DNA from: Roridomyces roridus
Lineage: Eukaryota > Basidiomycota > Agaricomycetes > Agaricales > Mycenaceae
NCBI GenBank assembly: GCA_029378245.1
Contig: JARKIF010000342.1
Coordinates: 1 to 26,676, forward strand
DNA length: 26,676 nucleotides
Direction: 5' to 3'
Shown here: in pieces, positions 10,318 to 20,374 of the stretch
Layout: each line of letters starts with the position of its first letter
How positions within the stretch are numbered: the first letter of the stretch is position 1
Notes under the pieces: model-generated
What the model was told of the DNA's origin: nothing
Seen by the model: the letters and a program-made list of their open reading frames with translations, nothing else
Databases searched by the model: none
Made by a program: the position numbers and the translations under genes

Positions 10318-11955
10318 ATGCCCCCGGCTCATTTAGATGTCGGGACACTCGCTCATGACCAGTACGTCGCTAATGTCTGCTTCCCACACGTATTCACATT
10401 ATCACGCACCTTCCAGATGCGTCCGACGGCGGTTATTCCTCGCGGGACTTGGTGCGTTCCCCACACCATTGATTCATCCATTTACCCGAAATTTGACCCT
10501 CCAAAATTCAAGTCGTGCTGTGTTACAACCACTTACTCACTCTTGACGAGGAGATCACGTACATCTGGACCCCGAAGCTGAAGCGCAGCTCCATCTGGTT
10601 TCTCCTCGTCCGATATTTCGCGCTAGCGGGCAACTTTGCGCTGATTCCCTACTTCCTCGGGGATCTCGATGTACAGGTGAGCCAGCTTATTTTCTCTTGC
10701 GACGAAGCGGCGTCTGATCTCATGCACTCCAGACGTGAGTTGCCGCTACGACTTGTGAAATATTCGACTTCGCGCGTCTGATTCGGGGCTGTAGATGCCA
10801 AAAGCTCTCCACCGTCCAGAACTGTTTATTGCTCATCCAGGAGACTTTTGTCGAAAGTGAGTGATGCGACAGGGCCATCTTTTTTCTTCCGATCTCAAAT
10901 CCCTAAGCGACGCTCGCTACACGGGTACTGGCAATGTACGGCTTCAATCGACGCGTTTTCGCGGCTTTGGGTGTCGTGGCTGTCATAACTATCGGACTGG
11001 GCGTGGTGCGTGTCTCGTATTCTCGTTCTTCGGTTTTGATAACGGCAAGAACGAACGTAGTTTTCTGTGACTGGCCCTAATACGAGTATCAGCACGACCC
11101 TCTCTGGTTGTCATATGCCTACCTCGCACGGAATGTGAGTCTCCCAGTGCTGTACAGTCTCTACTCGGCACTAACTAAGCAACTGAAATGCAGGGCGATT
11201 CGTGAGTTCATCAAACAAAGCAGTTACTCCAATTTCACACGGCTTCGCAGGGATGGCCGCCGCTTGGGAAGCACAGTACGTCTTGGTCTAGATCTCGCTC
11301 CTCCACTGCCCGCGATATTAAGTTCCATGGCAGACTCGTCTGTGACATCCTCATCGTCTGCTTGACGATGCACCGCGCCTGCTCGTACCAAGCGCACGGC
11401 GGAATACGTATGCACTCTATCTTGGGCATCATGGTTCGCGATGGTGAGCATCTTGATTCATGCACTTGGCGGATTATGCTGATCGAGACTTATCCTCAAC
11501 AGGGGCGCTGTATTTCGGGTTCGTGTTGTATTCTTCCCTCCCTCCTTGATTCAAATCTGAACTCGGCGCAGAATGATCGGCCTGGTGGTGGCCGTGAACA
11601 TTATGGGGCTATACGTGCGTCCCCATTCTATCCCTGCCTGGACTCTGAGGTGATTTCGCAATAATCAGATCGGAGACGTACGTCCAAGTTGCACCACTTC
11701 TCATTCACCTCCTCAAACCAAGCACAGCTGATCAGCGCCGGAAGTCTCGCTTGGTTCGCCTCTACGTGCGTGCTCTACATTTTCTTTGAACTGAGTGATG
11801 GATTCAACGCGTACAGAATCTCAGTAACGATGGTATGCAGGTTGATGCTCAACCTGCACGGCGCCGCCCATAGAGATTGGGAGGAGTCGGATTCTGCCAT
11901 GCAGTTGGGGACTACCAGTGCCACCGCCGACGGGCAGCCTGAGGATGCACCGTAG
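10318..11955 (+). CDS. DUF6533 multi-pass membrane protein (15 exons)
   Basis: Exons: 10318-10361, 10417-10451, 10513-10676, 10733-10734, 10795-10856, 10908-11016, 11093-11134, 11194-11201, 11251-11275, 11334-11443, 11503-11518, 11572-11614, 11669-11677, 11728-11765 and 11817-11955; 281 aa. Introns are 49-76 nt with GT-AG ends. The N-terminal domain has the DUF6533 signature YNHLLTLDEEITYIW followed by RYFALAGN. Further family-like blocks are LATRVLAMYGFNRRVF, GCHMPTSHGMAIRMAAAWE with LVCD, and near the end ASTISVTMVCRLMLNLH. About seven hydrophobic segments fit a seven-helix topology, with a hydrophilic C-terminal tail after LNLH. These proteins are abundant in agaricomycetes and their function is not established. 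Exons of 2, 8 and 9 nt are required to keep frame and conserved sequence; the 2-nt one is the least certain. Open frames are so short that simple ORF calling misses most of the gene. Confidence 0.9.
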
Positions 11956-12088
11956 CGCAGGGGCAAGAGAGAGATATGTGATATGCCAACGGAGAGTGTA
12001 CTAATTTGTACGATTATGTGACAATGTACATCAGTCTGAATAAGGGCGGGGAAAAAAAGTGAGGTGGGCTGAGCAGGTGAAAGAGAGC

Positions 12089-12093
12089 AAAAA
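12089..12093 (-). terminator. Pol III T-run after tRNA-Phe
   Basis: TTTTT on the minus strand, two bases beyond the tRNA 3' end; a typical RNA polymerase III terminator. Confidence 0.6.
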
Positions 12094-12095
12094 CA

Positions 12096-12194
12096 TGGCA
12101 TCACCGTGGATTGAACACGGGACCTCCAGATATTGGATGCATGTGTACATGTGTGAACTTCAGTCTGTTGCTCTCCCAGCTGAGCTATGACGCC
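12096..12194 (-). tRNA. tRNA-Phe(GAA) with a 26-nt intron
   Basis: On the minus strand the acceptor stem GGCGTCA pairs with TGATGCC and the discriminator is A (12096). The D arm is GCTC-AGCTGGGA-GAGC. The anticodon loop reads C-T-GAA-G, followed by an intron at 12157-12132 and then A38 and the 3' stem half TCTGG. The T arm is CCGTG-TTCAATC-CACGG. The mature length is 73 nt. The anticodon GAA gives phenylalanine, and the sequence around it (CAGACTGAAG, ATCTGGAGGTCC) is the usual eukaryotic tRNA-Phe context. The lowest anticodon-stem pair is an A-G mismatch. Confidence 0.93.
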
Positions 12195-12654
12195 GTTAGG
12201 GGTCATCACGACCCAGAATCTCCAACGACTCTCAACTCCGAAGCTGAGCGATATTGAACCTCTGCTGATTGCATTCGAGTGATTCACCAATTTGGATTCA
12301 TGTATTTCGTGCCAGCCCTGGCTTGTCACTTGGACTGGATGATCGACGATCGAACCGCCCGTACTACTATGGAGCAGCTTCTTAGCGGAGGTTACGGAGC
12401 GCGAACGTCTGTAAGAGAGACTGATGGAGCACCCCGGTGAGGCAAAACAACCATGTATGTATTTCGCAGTACCGCGTACTGGTCTGATTGACATGTACAA
12501 TCCTTCGGAAAGTCGTAATCTACGCTGCGATTCCGAAGGGCATGATTCAAACACACATCCTAGACGAGTAACTCAGAATTGATGTCATACGAAGTCGAGC
12601 GGAAGAACTCACAATTTTGTGCATAGTTGAATCAAAGGACGACTCGGTATGTCC
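12195..12654. other. intergenic stretch without a supported gene
   Basis: No domain-bearing frame was found. A long minus-strand open frame here also runs through the tRNA-Phe gene and is therefore not credible. The stretch could hold downstream exons or the 3' UTR of the small minus-strand gene ending at 12655. Confidence 0.4.
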
Positions 12655-12882
12655 TCATCTTTGTTTCACAGGCTCACATATTAGTGAAGTGATATCCAGG
12701 CCGGACGTCTGTCGGCGAAAGTACCCATCAAAGAGGTCCGCGGCCTTGGTGAACATCTCCTTGCGTCCGTCGATGCGCTCCGTCTCCCTTTCTTCAAAGG
12801 AGCTGATGGGGGCTACGGTAGATGCGGGGCATGGTGCTCGAGATGGGGGTGCACTGGTGCGGCGGTTGATTGCAGAGGGCAT
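12655..12882 (-). CDS. small hypothetical protein
   Basis: A 75-codon open frame on the minus strand starts at the ATG at 12882-12880, with a TATA-like sequence (GGTATAAAAG) about 80 nt upstream. The product begins with a Ser/Pro/Ala-rich part, then a charged, helix-prone segment FEERETERIDGRKEMFTKAADLF. A canonical donor (GTACTT) lies just after the LFDG codons, so the true gene may be spliced there and the last 20 codons may be intron; none of the simple acceptors I tried gives a long product. No family recognised. The charged helix suggests a coiled-coil partner protein, but that is only inference. Confidence 0.35.
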   Translation of the reverse strand: MPSAINRRTSAPPSRAPCPASTVAPISSFEERETERIDGRKEMFTKAADLFDGYFRRQTSGLDITSLICEPVKQR

Positions 12883-12957
12883 GATGTTTCAGATAAAGTT
12901 CGAAAAGAGGAGTGTGGTGTAAGTTGGCGGTGAGTTGAGCTCATGAGGCGAGGGTGG

Positions 12958-12967
12958 TCTTTTATAC
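12958..12967 (-). promoter_or_regulatory. TATA-like element before the small minus-strand ORF
   Basis: GGTATAAAAG on the minus strand, about 76-85 nt upstream of the ATG at 12882. It is the main sign, besides the ORF itself, that a transcribed gene starts here. Confidence 0.4.
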
Positions 12968-13256
12968 CTCAGACCAGTGAGACTCCGGAAGCAATGGGGC
13001 GGAAGCGCACAGGTCTCAGCGCGGAAACTCGGCGGAAGAGTTGGGCGCTGTCTCCTAACGGGTCTCAGACATGCATTTTTCGACACTGAACGGGGAATCC
13101 GAAATCTGGTCACCGTTTCTTGGATAATTCTGAGTACGAGGATGATGGAGCAACACCAGTGTGAGTCGTGCCTTGGTCGGAGTGAAGTTTCGAGGCGCGG
13201 AGTCTGAAACAGGCATCATGATGACGCATCATGTGATCAACGCTTCTTTCTCCACC

Positions 13257-14483
13257 ATGTCCTCATCCGTTGACGAACTCCGCGGACGCCTAAGATCGCT
13301 CGAGGAGGCAATCGAACGCCAGAAGGAGGTCCTCCGAGACTTGGAACGCCAGCACTGCCACGCTCAAAGCGGGCTGAACGCCCTCCTCGACCCCATGGCC
13401 CGTCTCCCCCCAGAGATCTCCTCCAATATCCTCCTGCAGTCGATGCCGACGCCTCCCACTTGGGGTCGCTTGCTCGCTCTCGTACGGGTGTGCCGTGCCT
13501 GGAACAACCTCGCACTTGCGACACACACTTTGTGGAGCACAATCACGGACACCGGCGTCCGGAAGGAAAAATTCGTCCAAGTACTGGAGATCTGGCTTCC
13601 ACGCGCGGGGGCCCTCCCACTCTCGCTCAACTTCCACAACATCATGTCGAATGGCTTCTTCCACATTCTGCAGACTCTGGAAGCACACGTACCCCGAATC
13701 CAGAGCCTGTCCGTGTCGCCGTCGTGCGATAGGGACCTCAGACTAATGACGTATACCTTCATCGTCCTAACCTCTTTGAAGATCCATGACATGAACTGTC
13801 CTGTCGACCTTTGCGTCGAACTCTTACGTCGCGCGCCGAATCTCGTCCACCTGGCAATCTATCGAAGCCGATTCATCGCGGCCTCGGCAGTGGAGACGCA
13901 CTTGACGCATCTCACTCTAAACAGCCTCGATTTCGGAGACCGTGACACCTACTACCCCTTCTCCAAATGAGTCTCAATCATCAAACTCCTCACCCTGCCC
14001 GCCCTACAATCGTTGGTCCTTTCTCGCACCGAGACAGACAACCTACGCGACTTCTTGACGCGCTCAAGACCACCCCTGCGCCATCTCCAGATGTACATCA
14101 AACCCGCGGACCTGGTTGGAGAAGAGATCGGATCGTGCCTCAGACTCGTTCAGGGGCTCACAGATCTCGAGCTCGTGTTCCGACACCACGATTCTGCAGC
14201 ACACTCGGCCTTTGATTTGTGGGTCAACAACCCCGGTGTCCTCCCGAACCTCCGTTGTTTAACGATCAGGGAGTTTTATGATCATGGGCGGGAGGGATAT
14301 CGGCACGCTCTTGACTTCCTCGGCAGGAGGCCTGCGTCGCTCGAGTCCCTTCGACTCATTTTGTGGCAACGGCAAGGGGAGGCGGTCTTGGATGATGCTG
14401 CGGCGGATGCTTTGCGAGCCTTTGGAAGCGAGGGGATTTATGTTCATGTTGGGACCAGCAACGTTAACTTTCTGTCAATTTAG
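13257..14483 (+). pseudogene. F-box/LRR protein copy 1, interrupted by one in-frame TGA
   Basis: The frame runs from the ATG at 13257 to the stop at 14481-14483 (409 codons) except for a TGA at 13968-13970. Before it: a coiled coil (residues 3-40, SVDELRGRLRSLEEAIERQ) and an F-box (MARLPPEISSNILLQS to VCRAWNNLALATHTLW). After it: an LRR-like arm in the same frame (KLLTLPALQSLVLSR, PPLRHLQMY, LPNLRCLTIREFYDHG). The intact neighbour copy (14699-15907) aligns along the whole length and has ET where this copy has the stop. So the simplest reading is a nonsense mutation in a young duplicate. Readthrough is possible. A 30-nt intron spanning the stop (GTGACA...ATGAG) keeps frame but is shorter than every other intron here. 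Confidence 0.75.
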
Positions 14484-14698
14484 AGGGTTTTCGGTTTGGA
14501 AAGAGTTATATCTGTGGTTGCTCCCAGAGTTCATGAGGATGGAATGGGCCAAGTAGGTGGGAAGTCAAAGAAAAGGACCATATGCACAAAGGAGTTGCGG
14601 AATATTTAGGCCACTAAGCTGCCAGCGTTGAACCGGCGTCGGCATCAACCGTGACGTTGACACCATCATATGATCAACACCTCTTTCTCCTTCCCTTC

Positions 14699-15907
14699 AT
14701 GTCCTCATCCGTTCACGAGCTCCGCAGACGCCTCAGATCGCTTGAGGAGGCCATCGACCTGCAGATAGTAGTCCTCAGACACCTCGAACGCCAGCGCAGC
14801 GACGTCCAAAATGAGCTAGATTCCCTGAGGGTCCCCACTGGCATGGCGCGTCTCCCTCCCGAGATCTCGTCCGATATCCTCCTGCAGTCGATTCCGACAC
14901 CTCCCACTTGGGAATCCCTGACTACTCTCCTGAGCGTGTGCCGTGGATGGAACGCCCTCGCGCTTGCCACGCCCTTTTTGTGGAGTACGATCACCGACAC
15001 CGGCGTGATGAATGCCAATTTTGTGCACGTACTGGAGAAATGGCTCCATCGTACGGGGAGCCTCCAACTTTCGCTCATTCTCCGCCATATCAATCGGACC
15101 ACCTTCCCGCGTACCCTCCAAACTCTCGAAGCGCACACACCCCGAATTCAGAACCTGCATTTGTCGCCGCTGCATGACAGCGACCTCAAATTGATGACCT
15201 ATCCCTTTGACGGCCTCAGATCCCTGACAATCTATGGATCTCGCATCTCTCCCGACCTCTGTGTCGAACTCTTACGCCGCACCCCGAATCTCATGGACCT
15301 CAGCCTCCTCCAGGTCAAATTCCATCCAGCGTCGACACCGATGCGTTTGACGCATCTCACGCTCCAAAGTCTGCACCTCGGACGCCCAGGCGAATGGTGC
15401 TGGTCTGAAACTTCCATCCTTCGGCTTCTCACCCTGCCAGCCCTGCAATCGCTCGTCATCTCTCGGAATGAGGTCGCCGTAGAGGACCTGTTCAATTTTT
15501 TGACGCGTTCAGCTCCACCCCTGCGTCACCTGCATGTGCGGCTCCAAGAAGAGGACGCGGTAAACGACGGCATTGTCGCGTGCCTCCAGCTGGTTCCGGG
15601 CCTTATAGATCTCGATATTCTCCTCGGGTTCTATGGGGACTCCCACTCGTCCTTTGACCTATGGGCTCGCAGCCCTAAACTTCTCCCGGGCCTTCGGAAT
15701 CTGGTGATTGAGGAGTATTATAATCATGCAGCGGAGGGATATCGGCGGGTTCTCGCTTTCCTTGCGGAACGACGGGGGCGACTCGGGTCCCTTCAGCTTA
15801 TTCTGTCGGACCAGGTCTTGGATGATGCGGTGGCTGCTGCTTTGCGGGTCTTTCGAGATGAAGGCATGGATATTCATGTGGGTACGTGGCAAAAGAGCTT
15901 TTTGTGA
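14699..15907 (+). CDS. F-box/LRR protein copy 2
   Basis: A single-exon gene of 402 aa. The start ATG matches the one of the tandem copy (MSSSV-ELR). Residues 4-50 form a coiled coil rich in Arg/Glu/Leu (LRRRLRSLEEAIDLQ). The F-box follows (MARLPPEISSDILLQS, then VCRGWNALALATPFLW, about 57-105). The rest is an irregular leucine-rich arm (CVELLRRTPNLMDLSLLQ, TLPALQSLVISRNEV, LLPGLRNLVIEEYY) to the C-terminus. The family links substrates to SCF ubiquitin ligases; the coiled-coil/F-box/LRR layout is very common and highly expanded in agaricomycetes. No intron is needed. It is the intact member of a tandem pair. Confidence 0.85.
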   Translation: MSSSVHELRRRLRSLEEAIDLQIVVLRHLERQRSDVQNELDSLRVPTGMARLPPEISSDILLQSIPTPPTWESLTTLLSVCRGWNALALATPFLWSTITDTGVMNANFVHVLEKWLHRTGSLQLSLILRHINRTTFPRTLQTLEAHTPRIQNLHLSPLHDSDLKLMTYPFDGLRSLTIYGSRISPDLCVELLRRTPNLMDLSLLQVKFHPASTPMRLTHLTLQSLHLGRPGEWCWSETSILRLLTLPALQSLVISRNEVAVEDLFNFLTRSAPPLRHLHVRLQEEDAVNDGIVACLQLVPGLIDLDILLGFYGDSHSSFDLWARSPKLLPGLRNLVIEEYYNHAAEGYRRVLAFLAERRGRLGSLQLILSDQVLDDAVAAALRVFRDEGMDIHVGTWQKSFL

Positions 15908-16503
15908 ATGCGAGGGAGGGAGATATAGGTGTGTACGCTCCGCAATATCCGCTTCTTCGGTTCAAATCTCTCTCTTTCCGCAGCTTCTGTGGTCACAATG
16001 GGTCCGGTTTTTGTTGTACACCGTCCAATGTCTTGTTACTGCATAATTGAAAACACGGCACGCTCGAAGTGGGTACTGCTCAGCACTCTCGTCAAGCCCA
16101 CTACCGGCGACATTGGACTTGAATGGTCCATCATTATCAGCTTCTCATTTGCCGGGTTTCCGTGACCTTCTAAGAGTGTCTCTTTTGGTCATCTGGACGG
16201 TACTAGTGTACGACCCTGAGACCCGAACCGAATGCGAATCACCATGCGTTTCATCGTCGCCGCCGCGGTTCATGGGCATACCTTCCGAGTTGCTCTTGAG
16301 TGACACAGGCTGGGAAACTTTACACAGATTTCTTTGGATCTCCTGCTTCTGCACTCCTCTTTGAATTCATGATCCTTTCACTGCCTTATCCCAGCACGCG
16401 TTCGTTTATCCTTCCCGTGAGATTTCAAAATGGAGTAGCACTTGGGACACCCCTGCGGTCGATGCAACCACTGGGCGGACGACACATTAGAATTTGCGAC
16501 AGA

Positions 16504-16518
16504 CCCGTTCGATTCGGG
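16504..16518 (+). repeat. tRNA T-arm/B-box-like repeat, copy 1
   Basis: CCCGTTCGATTCGGG: a 4-bp stem (CCCG/CGGG) around TTCGATT, the form of a tRNA T arm and Pol III B box. Downstream it continues with GGCTATTG. Confidence 0.6.
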
Positions 16519-16815
16519 GCTATTGCAATCAAGGGACAACATCCAGGCAGTTTTTTTTTATTCATTTCGAGCTGTTAATCAGTTGGGTGGGCAAGTAGAT
16601 TGGAGCCCACGGTTTGTCTATGAAGAGTGTCTATCGACATTTGTTCATGGACAGGCTGGTTTCGAGCAGGGGGCCAAGAGCCCAGCGGGAGCGCTCTCTT
16701 GTGCTTGAATGGAGGTAAACTTATGGGCGGACTGTGTTCAGATAAATCGTCACCCAGTTGCACGAGGTGTGCACTTGCGAACCATGTCCCGATATTTTCT
16801 CAGATCAATCTAAGC

Positions 16816-16852
16816 AAGGATGGCCCGTTCGATTCGGGGCTGGGTGTTGGAA
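16816..16852 (+). repeat. tRNA T-arm/B-box-like repeat, copy 2
   Basis: The core CCCGTTCGATTCGGG at 16824-16838 is identical to copy 1. Flanks (GCAAGGAT before, TGGGTGTTGG after) resemble those of copy 3 (GCAGGGAC before, CGGGTGTTGG after), so the repeat unit is about 37 bp rather than the core alone. Confidence 0.6.
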
Positions 16853-17290
16853 TTTCAGCAGCGTATAGACGACTTTTTCTTGCAAATCCTTGATGCGCAA
16901 ACGCGGTCACAGGAAAGTCGATTGAGGCCGTTTCACAGGGATTTGGGTCAAGCCAAGCAGCTGGGTTCAGAAAGGATGGAAGCAGTCAGGTTCAGGTCAT
17001 TCCGCTTGCTGCCAGCCCCAGTTGCTGCCCAGAAACAACGAGGGAAAGGCGTGTCCGAGTACCAAATGAGTCCATCGAAAGCTAGAGATTTCGCTCATAG
17101 GCTCCACGTCGCTAGGAAGACAGGACCGATGGACCTGCTATTTACTTACACTAAATCGGAGGTTCTTGCAGATCTATATATTACTCCCATCCTCGACCGT
17201 AGCCCGCCACTCATAGGATGCAAGCAAGTCATTGCTGCCACCCAGCGTACACCTGCCAAAAATTAAGAACATCTTTGAGTCTTCGAGACA

Positions 17291-17329
17291 GCAGGGACGT
17301 CCCGTTCGATTCGGGATCGGGTGTTGGGT
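17291..17329 (+). repeat. tRNA T-arm/B-box-like repeat, copy 3
   Basis: The core CCCGTTCGATTCGGG is at 17301-17315, flanked by GCAGGGACGT and ATCGGGTGTTGG. Same orientation as copies 1 and 2. Confidence 0.6.
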
Positions 17330-18735
17330 ACGTCATCTCGAGTTTCTCGTTTTTTTTTTACTCCCGACTTTGAATCCAGTGACCAGTCTGAGTCCTTGGG
17401 ATGCGACCGGCAAGCCCTGCGGTGATGCGGCAAAGAAGTCAGCACCTATTGCATGCCTTTGAGTTCTTAAGGTTTGCGCCTTTCCGAGCTCGTGGCCGTT
17501 TGCTCTAGCCTTTGGGTTGAAGTTCGAAAGGTGGAGACGGGAGCAGGAGATAATGCCGCATGCATGCGGTCGGCAGAGGCGTAGTATGGTGTATCCCAGT
17601 GGCCAGAATCGTTTAGTGGACGTCGACCTCACTAAGAAGGGACATGCATGATGGCTTGATGATGGCAAGGGGTCTTATCACATGATCGCGTCAGCAGCTA
17701 GATCATTCGCAGGCACAGTCTCATACTTTCTTCTCACGTACCACTACCACCTCGTGCTGGATTCGGACCGTGCCCTGGGGCCTCCAGCAGTCAAGTCCTC
17801 TAATAAGTAGTGTATCTCGGCGAATCCAATCCGAAGGGCGAAGTTTTGGCGCTTCTGAATCACACCATGCCTCGCGGCGCGATTCCCGCAAGATTCCTGG
17901 CAATCCGGGGTCGTCAGTCCCGTGTGCGTCTCGGTCATTCCTTTCCTCAAACTATGCAACGTCTCTATCCCACGGATCATGAATCTTCCATTCCATTCAG
18001 CAGCCTCTTGACGACTGGGGAATAATTAAACAAAAACAAACCGACGATCCCGTTACCAGTACGCACCGGTTCATTCAAATTCTGTCTGCGGCAAAATCCC
18101 TAGAAATAAATTGTTCAACTTGAAGTGAATTGCATTTAGTGTCGGAAGTTGCGTTGCTACTAACTCTCAATACCATGGGCTCTAATTTATTGTAGTGGGG
18201 TACGATCGAACGGAAGAAATTATCGAAGTTCAGCAGCGTACCAGTTGGGCATAGGCCCTCTCCGTCAATCCATCTGCCAAGAAAATCCGAACTCACCGCT
18301 CTCCTTCAGTGCGCCCTCTGACGATGACTCAGACACTTTTATTATATCGGCCCTTTGACAGCGTCTGAAACTTGCGCGCCTTGATGCGCCTTGATGGCCA
18401 CCCGTGAAACACGACTTGGGAACAGATTCCTTCAAATCAAAGTGATCGGAGACGCTATGGTCGCGTGGCACATATGCCGATCCGGGTGGCGATGTGCAAG
18501 GTAGTCGTCGGTGCCCGCACAGCAATGCGCATATATCCCGCCTGCAGCCGGGGTCTTCTGCCCCGGATTCCTGTCCTCCCCACTCCCACTCTCGGATTTC
18601 AATGGCTTGTGTCCGTATGCCGTCGCCGTCTACCGTACGTCTTGCTTATCACGCTTTGAACAGGAAAAGAAGCTGAAAAGACAGCAGCCACCCCATGCAC
18701 ATCGCCCAAGTCCGTATACCCGCCCATCCTCCAGC

Positions 18736-19641
18736 ATGTCCATGTCGTCCTCGAGTTCCCTGGCGGGCCCATCTTCACGCGGCATCAAACGCAAGCCCAG
18801 CGCACTCAGCCTCGACATCTCCTACGCGCTCACACATACCGATCCATCGCCCACTGGGATGGTATTCCAAGGCCCGCACACCTATCATGCGGCGCCCTTG
18901 TCTGCCCCAACGAAACGCAGGATCCTCCCGGTAGCAGCACACCCGACTGCATCAGATTCGCCACTTGCTCCGATGCTTTCAAATTCCCATGAAACGGTTA
19001 CTTCCTATAGTGCGTTGACACCGCACCTCTCTGTCGCAGACCTCGCGTTTGCCGAGGATGCCACGCAACTGCGGCGTATGGGGATCACGCATGTTGTGAG
19101 TGTACTGGACGGGCAAAGTGTGTTCAATCTTTTTTTTGCTCTTCTCTGCTCAAATGCTAATCAACGACCACCGGCAGTACATATCCCATCGCACATCCCC
19201 AAAGCACATCACCTCCACGTTCCCCTCGGCGACACGCCCTTTGCCGAGCTCGTCGGCGCCCTCGGTCCCATCGTGTCTTTCGTTTCCAACGCCCTGCGCG
19301 GGGCAGGCGTGATTGACTCATTCAACAACGCACATCTACACCCACCGACGCCCGAGACGCCTCACCCCGTACGAATACTCATCCATTGCGCGGAGGGTAT
19401 CAGCAGAAGTCCTGCTGCGGCTGCTGCGTTGCTCATTGCGCTCCCGCTCGTCGTTCCTTCTTCTTCTTCGGTTCCTTCGCAACCCCAACCCCAGACTCAG
19501 AGGCTCTCAGCAGCGGAAGCAATCGCACATGTCTCTGCGCGTCGGCCACAAGCGCATATAAACTGGGGATTCCGTCGGCAGTTGGGAGAGTGGGAGGTGG
19601 TGTGTCGGTCTGGGACGGGGACGCCGAGCCTCGAAGGCTAG
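18736..19641 (+). CDS. dual-specificity protein phosphatase
   Basis: Two exons, 18736-19117 and 19178-19641, with a 60-nt intron that is open in frame and so hidden in the ORF; 281 aa. The catalytic loop is HCAEGISRS (C198, R204), the CX5R signature of cysteine-based phosphatases, here of the dual-specificity type. Upstream are the family's LTPHLSVADLAFAED and GITHVVSVLDGQ segments, and, after the intron, a HIPSHIP...LGDTPFAEL segment whose aspartate is the likely general acid. The first 75 residues are a low-complexity Ser/Pro/Arg leader containing a basic stretch (GIKRKPS). A Ser/Pro/Gln insert (SSSSVPSQPQPQTQ) separates the catalytic helix from the last helix. The start is the first good ATG; the frame stays open upstream to 18511, so a longer N-terminus is possible. 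Substrate not predictable. Confidence 0.85.
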   Translation: MSMSSSSSLAGPSSRGIKRKPSALSLDISYALTHTDPSPTGMVFQGPHTYHAAPLSAPTKRRILPVAAHPTASDSPLAPMLSNSHETVTSYSALTPHLSVADLAFAEDATQLRRMGITHVVSVLDGQSVFNLFFALLCSNANQRPPAVHIPSHIPKAHHLHVPLGDTPFAELVGALGPIVSFVSNALRGAGVIDSFNNAHLHPPTPETPHPVRILIHCAEGISRSPAAAAALLIALPLVVPSSSSVPSQPQPQTQRLSAAEAIAHVSARRPQAHINWGFRRQLGEWEVVCRSGTGTPSLEG

Positions 19642-19924
19642 GATGGGTGGGCGGTGGATGGCGACCAAAAGTAATGTATAAATCGAGTTCGATGGTTAAT
19701 GTTGAAGTTGAAGAGCAATTAAATCAAGTGTACTACCAGGTACTGTATCCCTCGCATAGATAAATAGTCACTCCACTAATTACTGTAACTTGTCGTTGTA
19801 TCCGCGAATCGGAGCTCTTTAGACGATCTCTACCCAGGCGACTGTGAATTATGGTCGGGAACGAAATATAGCAACTCCTTGACAATAGTTGAGATGCCGG
19901 GCGATATCACTGCCTTCCGTGGCT
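19642..19924. other. intergenic stretch after the phosphatase gene
   Basis: 3' flank of the phosphatase gene, rather A/T-rich (for example TAAATCGAGTTCG, TTAAATCAAG). No gene or repeat recognised. Confidence 0.4.
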
Positions 19925-20105
19925 CCCTCGGCAGACCCTGCCTAGATCGGGCTATGTCTGCCGAGGTCTGCCGATGTGCCTAAGCGAGGTCTGCCCGACC
20001 CAACTGGGCCCAGGTCGGGCTATGTCTGCCTAGGTGGGGTCTATGTCCCTCCGGGCAGACTCTGCCCAGGTCGGGCCCCAGGTTGGGCCCACACTTGGGT
20101 TCGTA
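19925..20105 (+). repeat. GGCAGACC/GGTCTGCC-rich degenerate repeat block
   Basis: Imperfect direct and inverted copies of GGCAGACC and GGTCTGCC fill this block, with GGTCGGGCTATGTCTGCC-type units at about 19948 and 20011. The segment CTCGGCAGACCC-TGCCTAG (from 19927) recurs in the same orientation at 21160-21181, right after the minisatellite, so the two ends bracket about 1.2 kb. Confidence 0.55.
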
Positions 20106-20374
20106 CTCGCCGCCGCTCGGTCCGCATACTTATAAGTAAGTTTGAAGTAAGTAATCGGTGCACATCAGTTATAAATACATGGTTGTCATTGAAACGGTGA
20201 GACTAGCAACTCCTCCGTCGCTGCCGACAAAGGACTGCAGATGGAGGGCGGAGATTTAGCTCGCTGGCTCATCACATGGGATGTTGAACGGACAAAGAGA
20301 CAGCACCCGACCATGCACCGCCTCACTGACACCTGCCAGATGGCATCAGACGTCAGAACGATGAGAATTGAATC

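Larger units (their letters stand above)
15908..18735. other. long gene-poor stretch with dispersed B-box-type repeats
   Basis: No continuous gene model could be built over about 2.8 kb. Open frames up to 148 codons (for example 16820-17266) have no recognisable domain, and one begins inside a repeat. The stretch contains three copies of a short repeat whose core is a tRNA T-arm sequence (listed separately). The last part (18511-18735) is open in frame with the phosphatase gene and may hold its 5' UTR or an upstream exon. Confidence 0.5.

Noticed and set aside
11775..12554. 259-codon minus-strand open frame
   Set aside because: It runs over the last exon of the DUF6533 gene in antisense and straight through the tRNA-Phe gene; no domain is seen.
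16820..17266. 148-codon plus-strand ORF in the gene-poor stretch
   Set aside because: It starts inside a B-box-type repeat and has no recognisable domain; no splice or promoter support. It could still be a lineage-specific gene, but I cannot support it.
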